Shown: positions 1 to 8,064, counted from the first letter of the stretch. The stretch: 33,279 nucleotides of DNA from an uncultured Clostridia bacterium (GCA_947623725.1 CANQHI010000011.1:1-33279); one strand, 5' to 3'. The notes: generated from the letters alone by a model not told the origin. A program made the numbers and translations.

Positions 1-199
1 GATTAATCATATAGTTATCAACCCTATATACATTTACTCCTTTATCATTTTCTACATATGGGGTATTACCATCTCTATATGTAATTACTGTTACTTCATG
101 ACCATCTTTTACTAACCTATGTGACAAATCATAAACTACTCTAGCCATTCCTCCTACTATTCTTGGTGGGTATTCCCACGATAGCATTAAAATTCTCAT
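1..199 (-). CDS. Glycosyltransferase family 4 (glycogen/starch synthase-like), N-terminal part
   Basis: The first 66 codons of a gene that runs off the left edge. The start is ATG at 199, with a GAAAGG ribosome-binding site about 9 bases upstream. The protein opens MRILMLSWEYPPRIVGGMAR, the typical first strand and glycine-rich loop of GT-B glycosyltransferases of family GT4, including the glycogen/starch-synthase-like members. The next stretch (VVYDLSHRLVKDGHEVTVIT) fits the second strand. It is divergent from a DUF4912 gene and a GH57 branching-enzyme-like gene, so a role in making or remodelling an alpha-1,4-glucan in the cytoplasm is likely. Substrate specificity cannot be judged from the fragment. 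Confidence 0.85.
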   Translation of the reverse strand, partial: MRILMLSWEYPPRIVGGMARVVYDLSHRLVKDGHEVTVITYRDGNTPYVENDKGVNVYRVDNYMIN

Positions 200-551
200 T
201 ATTTATTTCCTTTCAGATATTTCTTTTGTAACTACATACCTTGCTAAATATAGCACTATTTTTTATTGTTATTTTTTTGGCTTAGCCTAGTTAACTTTTA
301 TTTTCATTATCTTATTTTATACATAATTTTATAAAATGTAAATATGTAAATCACAAAATGTTTGCGTATTTTCATGTCTTTTAGTTTGCATTTATTTTAC
401 AATTTTGTTATATTTTAAATTTACATTTTTTATATATTTATACTTATATTTTGACAATATTTTTTATTTTTTTTTCATTTTCTATTGTAAAAAAAAATTC
501 TTTGATATATTATATTGTATGAAGGTTATGCATTTTTCTAAGGAGGAAATA
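200..551. other. Divergent intergenic region between glycosyltransferase and DUF4912 gene
   Basis: About 350 bases, very AT-rich, without a convincing gene. It must contain the promoters of the two divergent glucan-metabolism genes. The only fairly clear one is on the plus strand at 485-513. On the minus strand there are TTTACA-like and TATAAA-like elements around 310-350, but their spacing is poor. An open frame continues upstream of the DUF4912 start through this region. Its translation is phenylalanine/tyrosine-rich noise with no ribosome-binding site, so it is not counted as coding. Confidence 0.6.
485..513 (+). promoter_or_regulatory. Candidate sigma-A promoter for the DUF4912-GH57 pair
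   Basis: TTGTAA at 485-490 and TATTAT at 508-513 are separated by 17 bases. They lie about 40 bases before the DUF4912 start codon. This is plausible, but the region is so AT-rich that chance matches are expected. Confidence 0.4.
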
Positions 552-1709
552 ATGGCTCGCAAAACTAAAGATGAATTAACTAAAAACGCTATAGCTACTG
601 AAAAAGCTACATCTGGTACTGTTAAAAAAACTTCTAAAACATCAAAAAAAGTAGCTTTAAAAAATGACTCAAAAGATACTAAGACAAAAAGTTCTGCCTC
701 AGCTAAAAAATCTAACACAAAGAATTCTAAGGCTGAGAAAAAAGTTTCTACTAAAGAGCCTAAAACTATAAAGAAATCTACTTCTAAAACAGTTAAAGTA
801 GATTCTATTAGCGATTCTAAAATTAATGCAAAAAATACTTCTATAAAGAAAGATAAAACTCAGAAAACTACTACTAAAAAAAATACTGCAAAAAAAGATA
901 CTGTTAAAAAAAATACTGTAAAAAAAGCAACTACTAAAAATATTTCTAAGACTTCTGATAAAAAAGTGGCCGATAAGAAGACTAGTGAAAAAAAAGCTGG
1001 TACTAAAAAAACTGTTACTAAAAAAGTTAGTGCTAAAAAAACTACCACAAAAAAATCTAGTACTAAAAAGTCTTCTGCAAAAAAATCTACTAAGAAAGTT
1101 GTATCTAAAGATAGCAAAGCTAAAATATTACCAATAAATCCTATAGAATATTATGATTTACCATATAGATACAATCAAACAGTAGTAAAAGTTTTAGCGC
1201 AGAATCCTAATACATTATTTGTTTATTGGGATATTTCTGATACTGATAGAGAAAATTTTGAAACAAAGTATGGTAAAATGTTCTTTTATAATACTAAACC
1301 TGTATTAGTAGTTCATAATTTAACAACTAACTATACTTTTGAAATAGACATAGATGACTTTGCAAATAACTGGTATATACATGTAAATAATACAAAATGT
1401 AAATATGTTGTAGAACTTGGAAGAAGGTCTAAATATCAAGGTGCTCAAAATATTCCAGTTAATTACTTAAATGTAGCATTTTCAAATGTTATAGAAATTC
1501 CAAATGATCACATTCTTTTCTTTAAAGAAAATGATAAAATTTATTTTAAAAATATAAAAACCAATAAAATTACTGAGAAAATAATAAAGAAAAAACCACA
1601 CTTAAACATAGTTAAAGATATTTATAAAAACTACAATCTTTCTGAAGATGAAAACAGATTCGATTTCAAAAATCCATCTTCTCAAAATCCGACATCAACT
1701 TTTTTATAA
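552..1709 (+). CDS. DUF4912 protein with histone-H1-like lysine-rich N-terminal tail
   Basis: 385 residues from ATG 552, chosen because AGGAGG lies at 541-546, five bases before it. Longer in-frame starts have no such site. Residues 1 to about 190 are a low-complexity tail of Lys, Thr, Ser and Ala built from degenerate units such as TKKS, SAKK and TTKK, like histone-H1-type or AlgP-like tails. The DUF4912 domain follows from about residue 193, with the family hallmark LFVYWDIS preceded by the VVKVLAQNPN strand. DUF4912 proteins commonly sit beside GH57 (DUF1957) and GT4 genes, as here, so a regulatory or scaffold role in glucan metabolism is inferred. The GH57 gene begins 26 bases downstream and is very probably co-transcribed. 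The function of the basic tail (nucleic acid or polyanion binding) is inference. Confidence 0.85.
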   Translation: MARKTKDELTKNAIATEKATSGTVKKTSKTSKKVALKNDSKDTKTKSSASAKKSNTKNSKAEKKVSTKEPKTIKKSTSKTVKVDSISDSKINAKNTSIKKDKTQKTTTKKNTAKKDTVKKNTVKKATTKNISKTSDKKVADKKTSEKKAGTKKTVTKKVSAKKTTTKKSSTKKSSAKKSTKKVVSKDSKAKILPINPIEYYDLPYRYNQTVVKVLAQNPNTLFVYWDISDTDRENFETKYGKMFFYNTKPVLVVHNLTTNYTFEIDIDDFANNWYIHVNNTKCKYVVELGRRSKYQGAQNIPVNYLNVAFSNVIEIPNDHILFFKENDKIYFKNIKTNKITEKIIKKKPHLNIVKDIYKNYNLSEDENRFDFKNPSSQNPTSTFL

Positions 1710-1735
1710 TTTTCAAATAGAAAGGATTAAATCTT

Positions 1736-3361
1736 ATGAATAAACAACCCAAAGGATATGTTAGTTTTGTTTTACATGCACATTTACCTTATGTTCATCA
1801 TCCAGAAAGTGAAGATTATCTTGAAGAGCAATGGTTATATGAAGCAATATCTGAATGTTATATTCCCCTTTTACAAAATTTTCAAAAACTTGTTGATGAG
1901 AATGTAAAATTCAGATTTACTATGTCTCTTACCCCACCTCTTCTTAACATGTTAGATAGTAAATTGCTTCAAGAAAGATATATAAAATATTTAAAAAAAC
2001 ATATTGAATTATCAGAAAAAGAAATTGAAAGAACTAAAGATAATCCTAGAATAAATAAATTATCACATTATTATTTTGACAAATATTCTAGTGACTTAGA
2101 TTTTTTTAAAAATAAATATAATTGTAATCTTATTCAAGCCTTTAAAAAATTCAATGACCTTGGTGTGCTTGAAATTATTGGTTGTGGTGCAACACATGGA
2201 TATTTCCCTATTTTATATGTAAATGAAAAAACAGTTAGAGCTCAAATAGCACTTGGCGTACAAACTTATAATAAATATTTTTCTAAGCCTATAAAAGGTT
2301 TCTGGCTTCCTGAATGTGGTTATGTACCTGAAGCCGATAAATATTTAAAAGAATTTGGAATCGAATATGTATTAGTTGAAACACATGGAATTTTATATGC
2401 TGACCCTACCCCATTATATGGAACTTATGCTCCTATTGTTTCTCCTGATGGTGTTGTTGCTTTTGGAAGAGATTTAGAATCATCAAGGCAAGTGTGGAGT
2501 TCTATAAATGGTTATCCTGGAGATTTTAATTATAGAGAATTTTATAGAGATATTGGATATGATGCTCCTTATGATTATATTAAGCCTTATATAGCTTCAA
2601 ATGGTGTTCGTGTTTCTACTGGTATAAGATACCACCGAATCACTGGTCCTACTGAGCAAAAAGATATTTATGATATTCAATGGGCTTGGGATAGTTTGGA
2701 AAAACAAGCTGGACACTTTTTTGATTGTAGATGTAAACAAATTGAATATCTATCTGAAAAAACCGAAAATCCACCTATTGTTGTTTGCCCTTATGATGCT
2801 GAACTTTATGGACATTGGTGGTATGAAGGTCCTAACTGGCTTTATGTACTTGCTAAAAAGATTTATTATGATGATTGCAATTTTGAATTGATTACTCCTA
2901 GTGAATATATTGATAAATATCCTAATATGCAAATTTCTACTCCTTGTCGTTCAAGTTGGGGTGCAAAAGGATATAGTGAAGTTTGGTTAAATCCATCAAA
3001 TGATTATGTTCATAGACATTTACATGTTGCAGGTGATAGAATGTGTGAACTTACATACAAATATCCAAATGAATCTGGTAATTCAATAAAACGAAGAGTT
3101 TTAAACCAATGTGCTCGTGAATTAGTTTTAGCTCAAAGTAGTGATTGGTTATTTATTATTACAAATGGAACTATGGTTGACTATGCTAAAAAAAGAATTA
3201 AAGATCATATTGGAAGATTTACTAAATTTTATTTGTGGCTTACTAAAGATATGGACTTAATTGAAAATAATACACTTTCTGATGAAAAGTTAAACTTCCT
3301 AGAAAGTATCGAAGAAAAAGATGCAATATTTCCTGAAATAGATTATATGATTTATTATTAA
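1736..3361 (+). CDS. GH57 family (DUF1957) 1,4-alpha-glucan branching enzyme-like protein
   Basis: 541 residues, with AAAGGA upstream of ATG 1736. GH57 motifs are present in order: HAHLPYV near residues 14-20, WLPECGY at 190-196 with E193 as the expected nucleophile, and YDAELYGHWW at 353-362 with D354 as the expected acid/base. The length and the helical C-terminal part match the branching-enzyme group of GH57, which transfers alpha-1,4 chains to make alpha-1,6 branches in glycogen. The partners (a GT4 synthase-like gene and a DUF4912 gene) fit a glycogen-type pathway. The exact activity, branching rather than amylase or 4-alpha-glucanotransferase, is inferred from length and motif context. 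It converges on rplS across a bidirectional terminator. Confidence 0.92.
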   Translation: MNKQPKGYVSFVLHAHLPYVHHPESEDYLEEQWLYEAISECYIPLLQNFQKLVDENVKFRFTMSLTPPLLNMLDSKLLQERYIKYLKKHIELSEKEIERTKDNPRINKLSHYYFDKYSSDLDFFKNKYNCNLIQAFKKFNDLGVLEIIGCGATHGYFPILYVNEKTVRAQIALGVQTYNKYFSKPIKGFWLPECGYVPEADKYLKEFGIEYVLVETHGILYADPTPLYGTYAPIVSPDGVVAFGRDLESSRQVWSSINGYPGDFNYREFYRDIGYDAPYDYIKPYIASNGVRVSTGIRYHRITGPTEQKDIYDIQWAWDSLEKQAGHFFDCRCKQIEYLSEKTENPPIVVCPYDAELYGHWWYEGPNWLYVLAKKIYYDDCNFELITPSEYIDKYPNMQISTPCRSSWGAKGYSEVWLNPSNDYVHRHLHVAGDRMCELTYKYPNESGNSIKRRVLNQCARELVLAQSSDWLFIITNGTMVDYAKKRIKDHIGRFTKFYLWLTKDMDLIENNTLSDEKLNFLESIEEKDAIFPEIDYMIYY

Positions 3362-3368
3362 TCAAAAA

Positions 3369-3434
3369 ATATGCTTTTTATATAGAATATCCATAAAGTT
3401 TGTATAAACTTTAAAATTCTTATTAAAAGCATAT
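3369..3434. terminator. Bidirectional terminator between the GH57 gene and rplS
   Basis: The outer arms ATATGCTTTT (3369-3378) and AAAAGCATAT (3425-3434) pair over 10 bp. Inside is a second perfect hairpin, TAAAGTTT-GTAT-AAACTTTA (3394-3413). A T-run follows on the minus strand (TTTTTTGAT), so it is best suited to ending the ylxM-rplS operon. The plus-strand side is AT-rich and may also end the GH57 transcript. Confidence 0.7.
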
Positions 3435-3530
3435 TATTTATTTACTTATTTGTTAATTTGACTTTATCAAGTAAAGTGTGTAATTTTTTTATTGTCATCT
3501 TATTTGATAATTTTAAATTTCCTTATTATC

Positions 3531-4142
3531 TTATTTATTTTCGTCTGCTGGTGTTTCTTCTTTTACAGGCTCTTCTACTTTTTCTGCAGCAACTTCTGTT
3601 TCATTTTTTGTTTCACTATTTTCTGTTGATACTTCTGCTACTACTTCTTCTGTTGCTTCTGCTACATCTGTAGATTCTTTTACTTCTGCATTTGCTGTAT
3701 CTTCTACATTCTCTACAGCTTCTACATTTTCAGTTGTTTCAGTTTCAACTGTTTCTGGTACCTCTTCTTTTACTACTAAATCATCTCTATTTAAGTTTGC
3801 TCCAACATTTTCCTTTGTCTTAGCAGATTTACCTAGTTTTTCTCTTAAATAATATAATTTAGCTCTTCTTACCTTTCCAACTCTTACTAATTCAACTTTT
3901 TCAACTAATGGAGAATGTAGTAAAAATGTTTTTTCTACTCCTACTCCATAAGAAATTCTTCTAACTGTAAAAGTTTCATTTAATCCACCATTTTGTTTTT
4001 TAATTACAATTCCTTCAAAGACTTGTATTCTTTGTCTATTTCCTTCTTTTATTCTTTGATGAACTCTTACGGTATCACCAACTTTTATATCAGGAACTTT
4101 ACTTTTTAATTGTTCATGTTCTATTGATTTTATAATGTCCAT
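3531..4142 (-). CDS. rplS: 50S ribosomal protein L19 with acidic C-terminal extension
   Basis: 203 residues from ATG 4142, which is 7-8 bases after AGGAG. An upstream in-frame TTG at 4148 is too close to that site. Residues 1 to about 112 are canonical L19 ([48 protein letters not shown]), which sits at the 30S/50S interface. L19 is normally about 115 residues. Here about 90 further residues follow, rich in Glu, Val, Thr and Ala (for example [15 protein letters not shown]), strongly acidic and without predicted fold. It is the last gene of the ylxM operon. Upstream at 4184-4201 a small GTCTAA/TTAGAC hairpin lies in the leader. This could relate to an L19 autoregulatory leader, but the match was not established. 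Confidence 0.95.
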   Translation of the reverse strand: MDIIKSIEHEQLKSKVPDIKVGDTVRVHQRIKEGNRQRIQVFEGIVIKKQNGGLNETFTVRRISYGVGVEKTFLLHSPLVEKVELVRVGKVRRAKLYYLREKLGKSAKTKENVGANLNRDDLVVKEEVPETVETETTENVEAVENVEDTANAEVKESTDVAEATEEVVAEVSTENSETKNETEVAAEKVEEPVKEETPADENK

Positions 4143-4256
4143 AATCAATCTCCTTTCATTATTAATTTTTAATATTTTTTAATGTCTAATATCTTTTAGA
4201 CTTTCAATTATTTTTTATTATTGCATAACATTCTTTATTACTTTTTCAAATCTTTT

Positions 4257-4964
4257 TTAATTATTATCTAATATTTTCTTTGCCAGATTTTTTTGTTCTT
4301 CATCTAAAAGCTCTGGTCTTTTTTTATAAGTAGTTATCAGTGCTTGCTCTTTTCTCCACTTATCAATATTTTGATGGTTTCCAGAAACAAGTACTTCTGG
4401 TATTTTTCTTCCTTTAAATTCTATTGGTCTTGTATATGCAGGATATTCTAACAAATTACTTTTTGAAAATGATTCTTCTTCTGTTGATTCATCATTCAAA
4501 ACCCCTTTTACATATCTACTAACAGCATCAATTAGTACCATTGCTGGTAATTCTCCACCTGTTAATACATAATCACCTATTGAAATTTCTTCATCTACAA
4601 TCTCATCTAGAACTCTTTGATCAATACCTTCATAATGTCCACATAATAAAATTAAATGCTCTTCTTTTGAAAGACTTTTTACTTTTTCTTGATTAAGCAC
4701 TTTACCTTTAGGTGAAAGATATATTACTTTTGCATTTTTATCTTTTACACTATCATACGCATCATATACTACATCAGGCATCATAACCATTCCGGCTCCT
4801 CCGCCATAAGGAGTATCATCTACTTTTTTATGCTTATCTTTTGAAAAATCTCTAATATTTATTAAATTAATATTTATTATTCCTTTTTCTTGTGCTCTTC
4901 CTATAATGCTTTGTTTCATTGTTTCAAACATTTCTGGAAATAATGTTAGCACATCGAATTTCAT
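4257..4964 (-). CDS. trmD: tRNA (guanine-N1-)-methyltransferase TrmD
   Basis: 235 residues from ATG 4964 with GAGAAAGG upstream, matching the usual family length. TrmD makes m1G37 in tRNAs with a G36 G37 sequence, using SAM, and prevents +1 frameshifting. The deep-trefoil-knot SAM site is visible as LLCGHYEGIDQRV followed by EISIGDYVLTGGELPAMVLID. The N-terminus MKFDVLTLFPEMF and the segment TPYGGGAGMVM are typical. It lies between rimM and rplS, the standard order in Firmicutes. Confidence 0.97.
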   Translation of the reverse strand: MKFDVLTLFPEMFETMKQSIIGRAQEKGIININLINIRDFSKDKHKKVDDTPYGGGAGMVMMPDVVYDAYDSVKDKNAKVIYLSPKGKVLNQEKVKSLSKEEHLILLCGHYEGIDQRVLDEIVDEEISIGDYVLTGGELPAMVLIDAVSRYVKGVLNDESTEEESFSKSNLLEYPAYTRPIEFKGRKIPEVLVSGNHQNIDKWRKEQALITTYKKRPELLDEEQKNLAKKILDNN

Positions 4965-5039
4965 TTTACTGCCTTTCTCTTTTACATTTAATTATTGGTC
5001 TTTCATATAAATTTTAAATATATTAATTATTATACTTTT

Positions 5040-5555
5040 TTATATCAAACCTTTTAATAAATGGACTATTATTTTTTTATTCTCTGTATCTATTTGTTTT
5101 ACAACATCTTTTATGACTGGTATTAATATTTTTCCAACTTGGTATACATCATTTGCACCTGTCTGAAATACATCATCTAATTTTCCTAAAAGTTTTCCTT
5201 CATCGGTATATACATCAAATCCAATTAAATCACTTACATAATAAGTTCCTTTTGGAAGGTCTGGAGCATCTTTTCTATCCATTAATAAGGTACTATCTTT
5301 TAATTTTTCTGCTTCTTCTATTGTGTCAATTCCCTTTAATTTAATTACATAAATATTTTTTTGAATTCTTGCTCTTTCTATTTCCATCAAATTATTATTT
5401 ATATATACTTTTTTTACTTTTAGAATATAGTCGACATAAGGATATATTTTTAATTCTCCTTTTAGTCCAAAGGTGTTTACTATAATTCCAAGTTCCATTT
5501 TCTGATTTTCATTAAGACTATTTTCTAATTCTTTATCAGTTTTATTTTTTTCCAA
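5040..5555 (-). CDS. rimM: 16S rRNA processing protein RimM
   Basis: 171 residues starting at TTG 5555, four to five bases after GGAG. An ATG at codon 21 lies closer to where most RimM proteins begin but has no ribosome-binding site, so TTG is preferred, with a residual chance that the true protein is about 20 residues shorter. The N-terminal RimM barrel reads LGIIVNTFGLKGELKIYPYV. The C-terminal PRC-barrel reads YYVSDLIGFDVYTDEGKLLG, then ILIPVIKDVVKQID. RimM binds S19 and assists maturation of the 30S head. It is spaced 12 bases from khpA and within the same operon. Confidence 0.93.
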   Translation of the reverse strand: MEKNKTDKELENSLNENQKMELGIIVNTFGLKGELKIYPYVDYILKVKKVYINNNLMEIERARIQKNIYVIKLKGIDTIEEAEKLKDSTLLMDRKDAPDLPKGTYYVSDLIGFDVYTDEGKLLGKLDDVFQTGANDVYQVGKILIPVIKDVVKQIDTENKKIIVHLLKGLI

Positions 5556-5567
5556 AATATCTCCAAT

Positions 5568-5801
5568 CTAATCGTCAACAAATTCTACTTCTACTCTTTT
5601 TTGTTCTTTTGCTCCAAGTGATTTTGTTATAGTTCTAATTGCTTGTGCAATTCTTCCTTGTTTTCCTATAACTTTTCCCATTTCTTCTTTGTTAACTTTT
5701 ATTTTGTATATATCTTTATTTTCTTCTTGGACTTTTTCTATTGTAACTTCTTCTTTGTTATCAACAAGGTTTTCTATAATTGTTCTTAGGATTTCTTCCA
5801 T
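5568..5801 (-). CDS. khpA: KH-domain RNA-binding protein KhpA (YlqC)
   Basis: 77 residues from ATG 5801 with AAGGAGG upstream. A single KH domain carries the GxxG loop in MGKVIGKQGRIAQAIRTI. The position between rpsP and rimM and the length match KhpA/YlqC, an RNA-binding protein that dimerises with KhpB (Jag) and affects cell division and small RNAs in other Firmicutes. It starts 13 bases after the rpsP stop codon. The partner khpB is not in this window. Confidence 0.93.
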   Translation of the reverse strand: MEEILRTIIENLVDNKEEVTIEKVQEENKDIYKIKVNKEEMGKVIGKQGRIAQAIRTITKSLGAKEQKRVEVEFVDD

Positions 5802-5814
5802 CTTTCTTGCCTCC

Positions 5815-6048
5815 TTATTTTGCCTTATTTATTAAGGCTTTAACTGTATCTGTTGGTTGAGCTCCATTTTTTATCCAAGTAGCAACTTTTTCATTATCTA
5901 ACTTAATTTCTGCTGGATTTTTCATTGGGTCATATGTTCCTATTTGCTCGATAATTTTGCCATCTCTTGGTGATCTTGAATCAGCTACAACAATATGATA
6001 GAAAGGTGCTTTCTTTGCTCCTACTCTTTTTAATCTTATTTTTACCAT
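5815..6048 (-). CDS. rpsP: 30S ribosomal protein S16
   Basis: 77 residues from ATG 6048, preceded by a strong AGGAGGTGA site. The sequence [20 protein letters not shown] followed by [20 protein letters not shown] is the hallmark of S16, an early assembly protein of the 30S body. Its place between ffh and khpA is the classical arrangement. Confidence 0.98.
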   Translation of the reverse strand: MVKIRLKRVGAKKAPFYHIVVADSRSPRDGKIIEQIGTYDPMKNPAEIKLDNEKVATWIKNGAQPTDTVKALINKAK

Positions 6049-6108
6049 AATTTCACCTCCTAAAAAATATTATTTATATTAAATTTAAAAACTTAATAAC
6101 TAAACCAT

Positions 6109-7491
6109 TTATTTTAATTTATCTTCTAATTCTTTTAATTCTTCCTCTGACATTTTATCTAAATTCATTTTTCCCATTAATTTTTTCATTCTAGGATCTA
6201 GATTTCCCGATTTCATCTTTTTCATCATACTTTGAGTCATTTCGAAAGATTTCATAAATTTGTTTATTTCTTGTACTGTTGTTCCACTACCATTTGCTAT
6301 TCTAATTCTTCTTGATGCATTAAGTAGTTTTGGATTTTCTCTTTCTTTATTTGTCATTGAGCAAATCATTGCTTCTATTCTTTCAAATTCCTTATCATCT
6401 ACTTGAATATTATATTTGCTCATTCCTGGTATCATTTTTAATAATGATGAAAACGAACCCATTTTCTTTACTTGTCTTAATTGAGCTAGATAATCATTTA
6501 AATCTAAATCTTTATTTTTTCTAAGCTTTTTTTCAAGCTTTTCTGCTTCTTCTATGCTAAACTTTTCTTCAGCTTGCTCTATAATTGATAAAACATCACC
6601 CATTCCAAGTATTCTTGATGCCATTCTATCAGGATGGAATTCTTCTACTTCGTTAAGTTTTTCACCTGTTCCTATAAACTTTATAGGCTTTCCAGTAACT
6701 TTCTTTACTGAGATTGCTGCACCACCACGAGTATCACCATCTAATTTGGTTAATACAACTCCATCTATTCCTAAATCTTCATTAAATTTTGTTGCAATAT
6801 TAACTGCTTCTTGACCTGTCATTGAATCAACTACTAATAGAATTTCGTGAGGCTTTACATTTGATTTAATATTTTTTAATTCTTGCATAAGCTCTTCATC
6901 TATCTGTAATCTTCCTGCTGTATCAAGAATTACAACATCATTTAATTTGCTTATTGCAACTTCTTTTGCTTGTTTTGCTATTTTTACAACATCTTTTTCA
7001 CCTTCATTTGCAAAAACAGGTACATTAAGCTGTGCACCTACAACTTGTAATTGCTTTATTGCTGCTGGTCTATATACATCACAAGCAACTAATAATGGCT
7101 TTTTACCTTGTTTTCTAAGAAGATTAGCAAGCTTTCCTGCCATAGTAGTTTTTCCTGAACCTTGCAAACCTATAAGCATTATTATTGTTGGTGGGTTTGG
7201 TGAAAAAGCTATTTTACTATCTGTTCCACCTAACAATTCAACTAATTCATCTTTTACTATTTTTACAACTTGTTGTCCTGGAGTAAGAGATTTAAGTACA
7301 TCACTTCCTAAGGCTTTATCATGAATATTGCTTACAAATTCTTTTACAACTTTATAGTTTACATCTGCCTCTAAAAGTGCAAGTTTAACTTCTCTAAGCA
7401 TTTCGTTTAAGTCGGATTCTGTTATTCTTGCTTTTCCTCTTAATTTTCTTGTAAAAGCTTGAAGCTTTTCTGATAAACCTTCAAAAGCCAT
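6109..7491 (-). CDS. ffh: Signal recognition particle protein Ffh
   Basis: 460 residues from ATG 7491 with GGAGATAGGAG upstream. An N-domain helical bundle is followed by the G-domain with P-loop GLQGSGKT (residues 108-115), DTAGR, TKLDGD and GTGEKL. The C-terminal M-domain is methionine-rich (MKSFEMTQSMMKKMKSGNLD, then MKKLMGKMNLDKMSEEELKE) and binds the SRP RNA and signal sequences. Ffh targets nascent membrane and secreted proteins to FtsY. The gene follows ylxM after 106 bases without a terminator, consistent with one operon. Confidence 0.98.
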   Translation of the reverse strand: MAFEGLSEKLQAFTRKLRGKARITESDLNEMLREVKLALLEADVNYKVVKEFVSNIHDKALGSDVLKSLTPGQQVVKIVKDELVELLGGTDSKIAFSPNPPTIIMLIGLQGSGKTTMAGKLANLLRKQGKKPLLVACDVYRPAAIKQLQVVGAQLNVPVFANEGEKDVVKIAKQAKEVAISKLNDVVILDTAGRLQIDEELMQELKNIKSNVKPHEILLVVDSMTGQEAVNIATKFNEDLGIDGVVLTKLDGDTRGGAAISVKKVTGKPIKFIGTGEKLNEVEEFHPDRMASRILGMGDVLSIIEQAEEKFSIEEAEKLEKKLRKNKDLDLNDYLAQLRQVKKMGSFSSLLKMIPGMSKYNIQVDDKEFERIEAMICSMTNKERENPKLLNASRRIRIANGSGTTVQEINKFMKSFEMTQSMMKKMKSGNLDPRMKKLMGKMNLDKMSEEELKELEDKLK

Positions 7492-7597
7492 TCTCCTATC
7501 TCCCTTCGAATAATTAATTTATTTCATATACGTTTATATTAGTTAAAAAATATCAAAATTAATGATTTAATTTTATTGTTTTATTTGATAAACTTTA

Positions 7598-7945
7598 TTA
7601 AACTAATACTCTGAGTTCTTTTTGTATATCATTTAAAATCTTTTCTACTTTTTTATCTGATGAATTATCTCCAATTTTATTCAGTTGAGCTAATATTGTT
7701 TTTATTGTTTGCTCATTTTTTTTCATTTTCTTCATAAATCCAAGCTTTTCTTCGTATTCGAAAAGTTTATCTTCTCCCTTCTTTAGCAAGTCCCTTACGC
7801 CTTGTCTTGAAATATTATTATTCTCGGCAATTTCTGATAGTGATAAATTATCATTATAATAGTTATCTAAAACATTTAATTGTTTTTTAGTTAATAACTT
7901 ACCATAAATTTGTAGTAATATACTTATTTCTACATACTTATCCAT
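7598..7945 (-). CDS. ylxM: YlxM family helix-turn-helix protein (UPF0122)
   Basis: 115 residues from ATG 7945, seven bases after AGGAG. The N-terminal half is a sigma-70 region-4-like helix-turn-helix (LDNYYNDNLSLSEIAENNNI, then SRQGVRDLLKKGEDKLFEYE), followed by a charged helical C-terminus. YlxM is almost always the gene directly before ffh in Firmicutes and has been linked to SRP function. It heads the operon here. A perfect palindrome lies in its promoter, which raises the possibility of autoregulation (inference). Confidence 0.93.
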   Translation of the reverse strand: MDKYVEISILLQIYGKLLTKKQLNVLDNYYNDNLSLSEIAENNNISRQGVRDLLKKGEDKLFEYEEKLGFMKKMKKNEQTIKTILAQLNKIGDNSSDKKVEKILNDIQKELRVLV

Positions 7946-7962
7946 TTTATCACTCCTATATA

Positions 7963-7986
7963 GTGTAAAGTATATATACTTTACAC
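7963..7986. promoter_or_regulatory. Perfect 24-bp palindrome in the ylxM promoter region (candidate operator)
   Basis: The half-site GTGTAAAGTATA is followed directly by its exact reverse complement, giving a 24-bp palindrome without a spacer. It ends 17 bases before the ylxM start codon and covers the proposed -10 element, a classic operator location. The binding protein is unknown. YlxM itself, a helix-turn-helix protein, is the obvious candidate. Confidence 0.65.
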
Positions 7987-8006
7987 CTTTTTCTTAAAAA
8001 AGTCAA
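7978..8006 (-). promoter_or_regulatory. Candidate promoter of the ylxM-rplS operon
   Basis: On the minus strand TTGACT (8006-8001) and TAAAGT (7983-7978) are 17 bases apart. The -35 element lies in the 3' arm of the upstream gene's terminator, and the -10 element lies in the palindrome at 7963-7986. The -10 match is only 4 of 6. Confidence 0.45.
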
Positions 8007-8028
8007 GTATTTTACTAAAAATACTTGA
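7995..8028 (-). terminator. Terminator of the 174-residue prepilin-like gene
   Basis: TCAAGTATTTT (8003-8013) and AAAATACTTGA (8018-8028) form an 11-bp perfect stem with a 4-base loop. On the minus strand the stem is followed by C and a run of six T. It lies about 80 bases after the stop codon at 8108. Confidence 0.8.
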
Positions 8029-8040
8029 TTTACTTTACAA

Positions 8041-8064
8041 AATTGCATTTACTTTTTCACTTGA
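8041..8064. repeat. 24-bp dispersed repeat, copy A
   Basis: A 24-base sequence (core TTGCATTTACTTTTTCAC) that occurs identically at 21156-21179, 13 kb away, in the same orientation. Here it lies between the prepilin-like gene's stop codon and its terminator, about 35 bases upstream of the ylxM -35 element. Confidence 0.75.

Noticed and set aside
405..551. In-frame upstream extension of the DUF4912 gene
   Set aside because: The extension is Phe/Tyr-rich, has no ribosome-binding site and covers the probable promoter. AGGAGG precedes ATG 552.
600..1120. Possible CRISPR-like or tandem DNA repeat in the A-rich stretch
   Set aside because: The periodicity comes from codons of the Lys/Thr/Ser tail; the units are irregular and in frame.
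3458..3673. Plus-strand open frame opposite the rplS tail
   Set aside because: Leucine-rich antisense shadow of the Glu-rich L19 extension, with no start signals.
4143..4148. TTG start for rplS two codons upstream
   Set aside because: It lies immediately next to the AGGAG site, too close to initiate; ATG 4142 has correct spacing.
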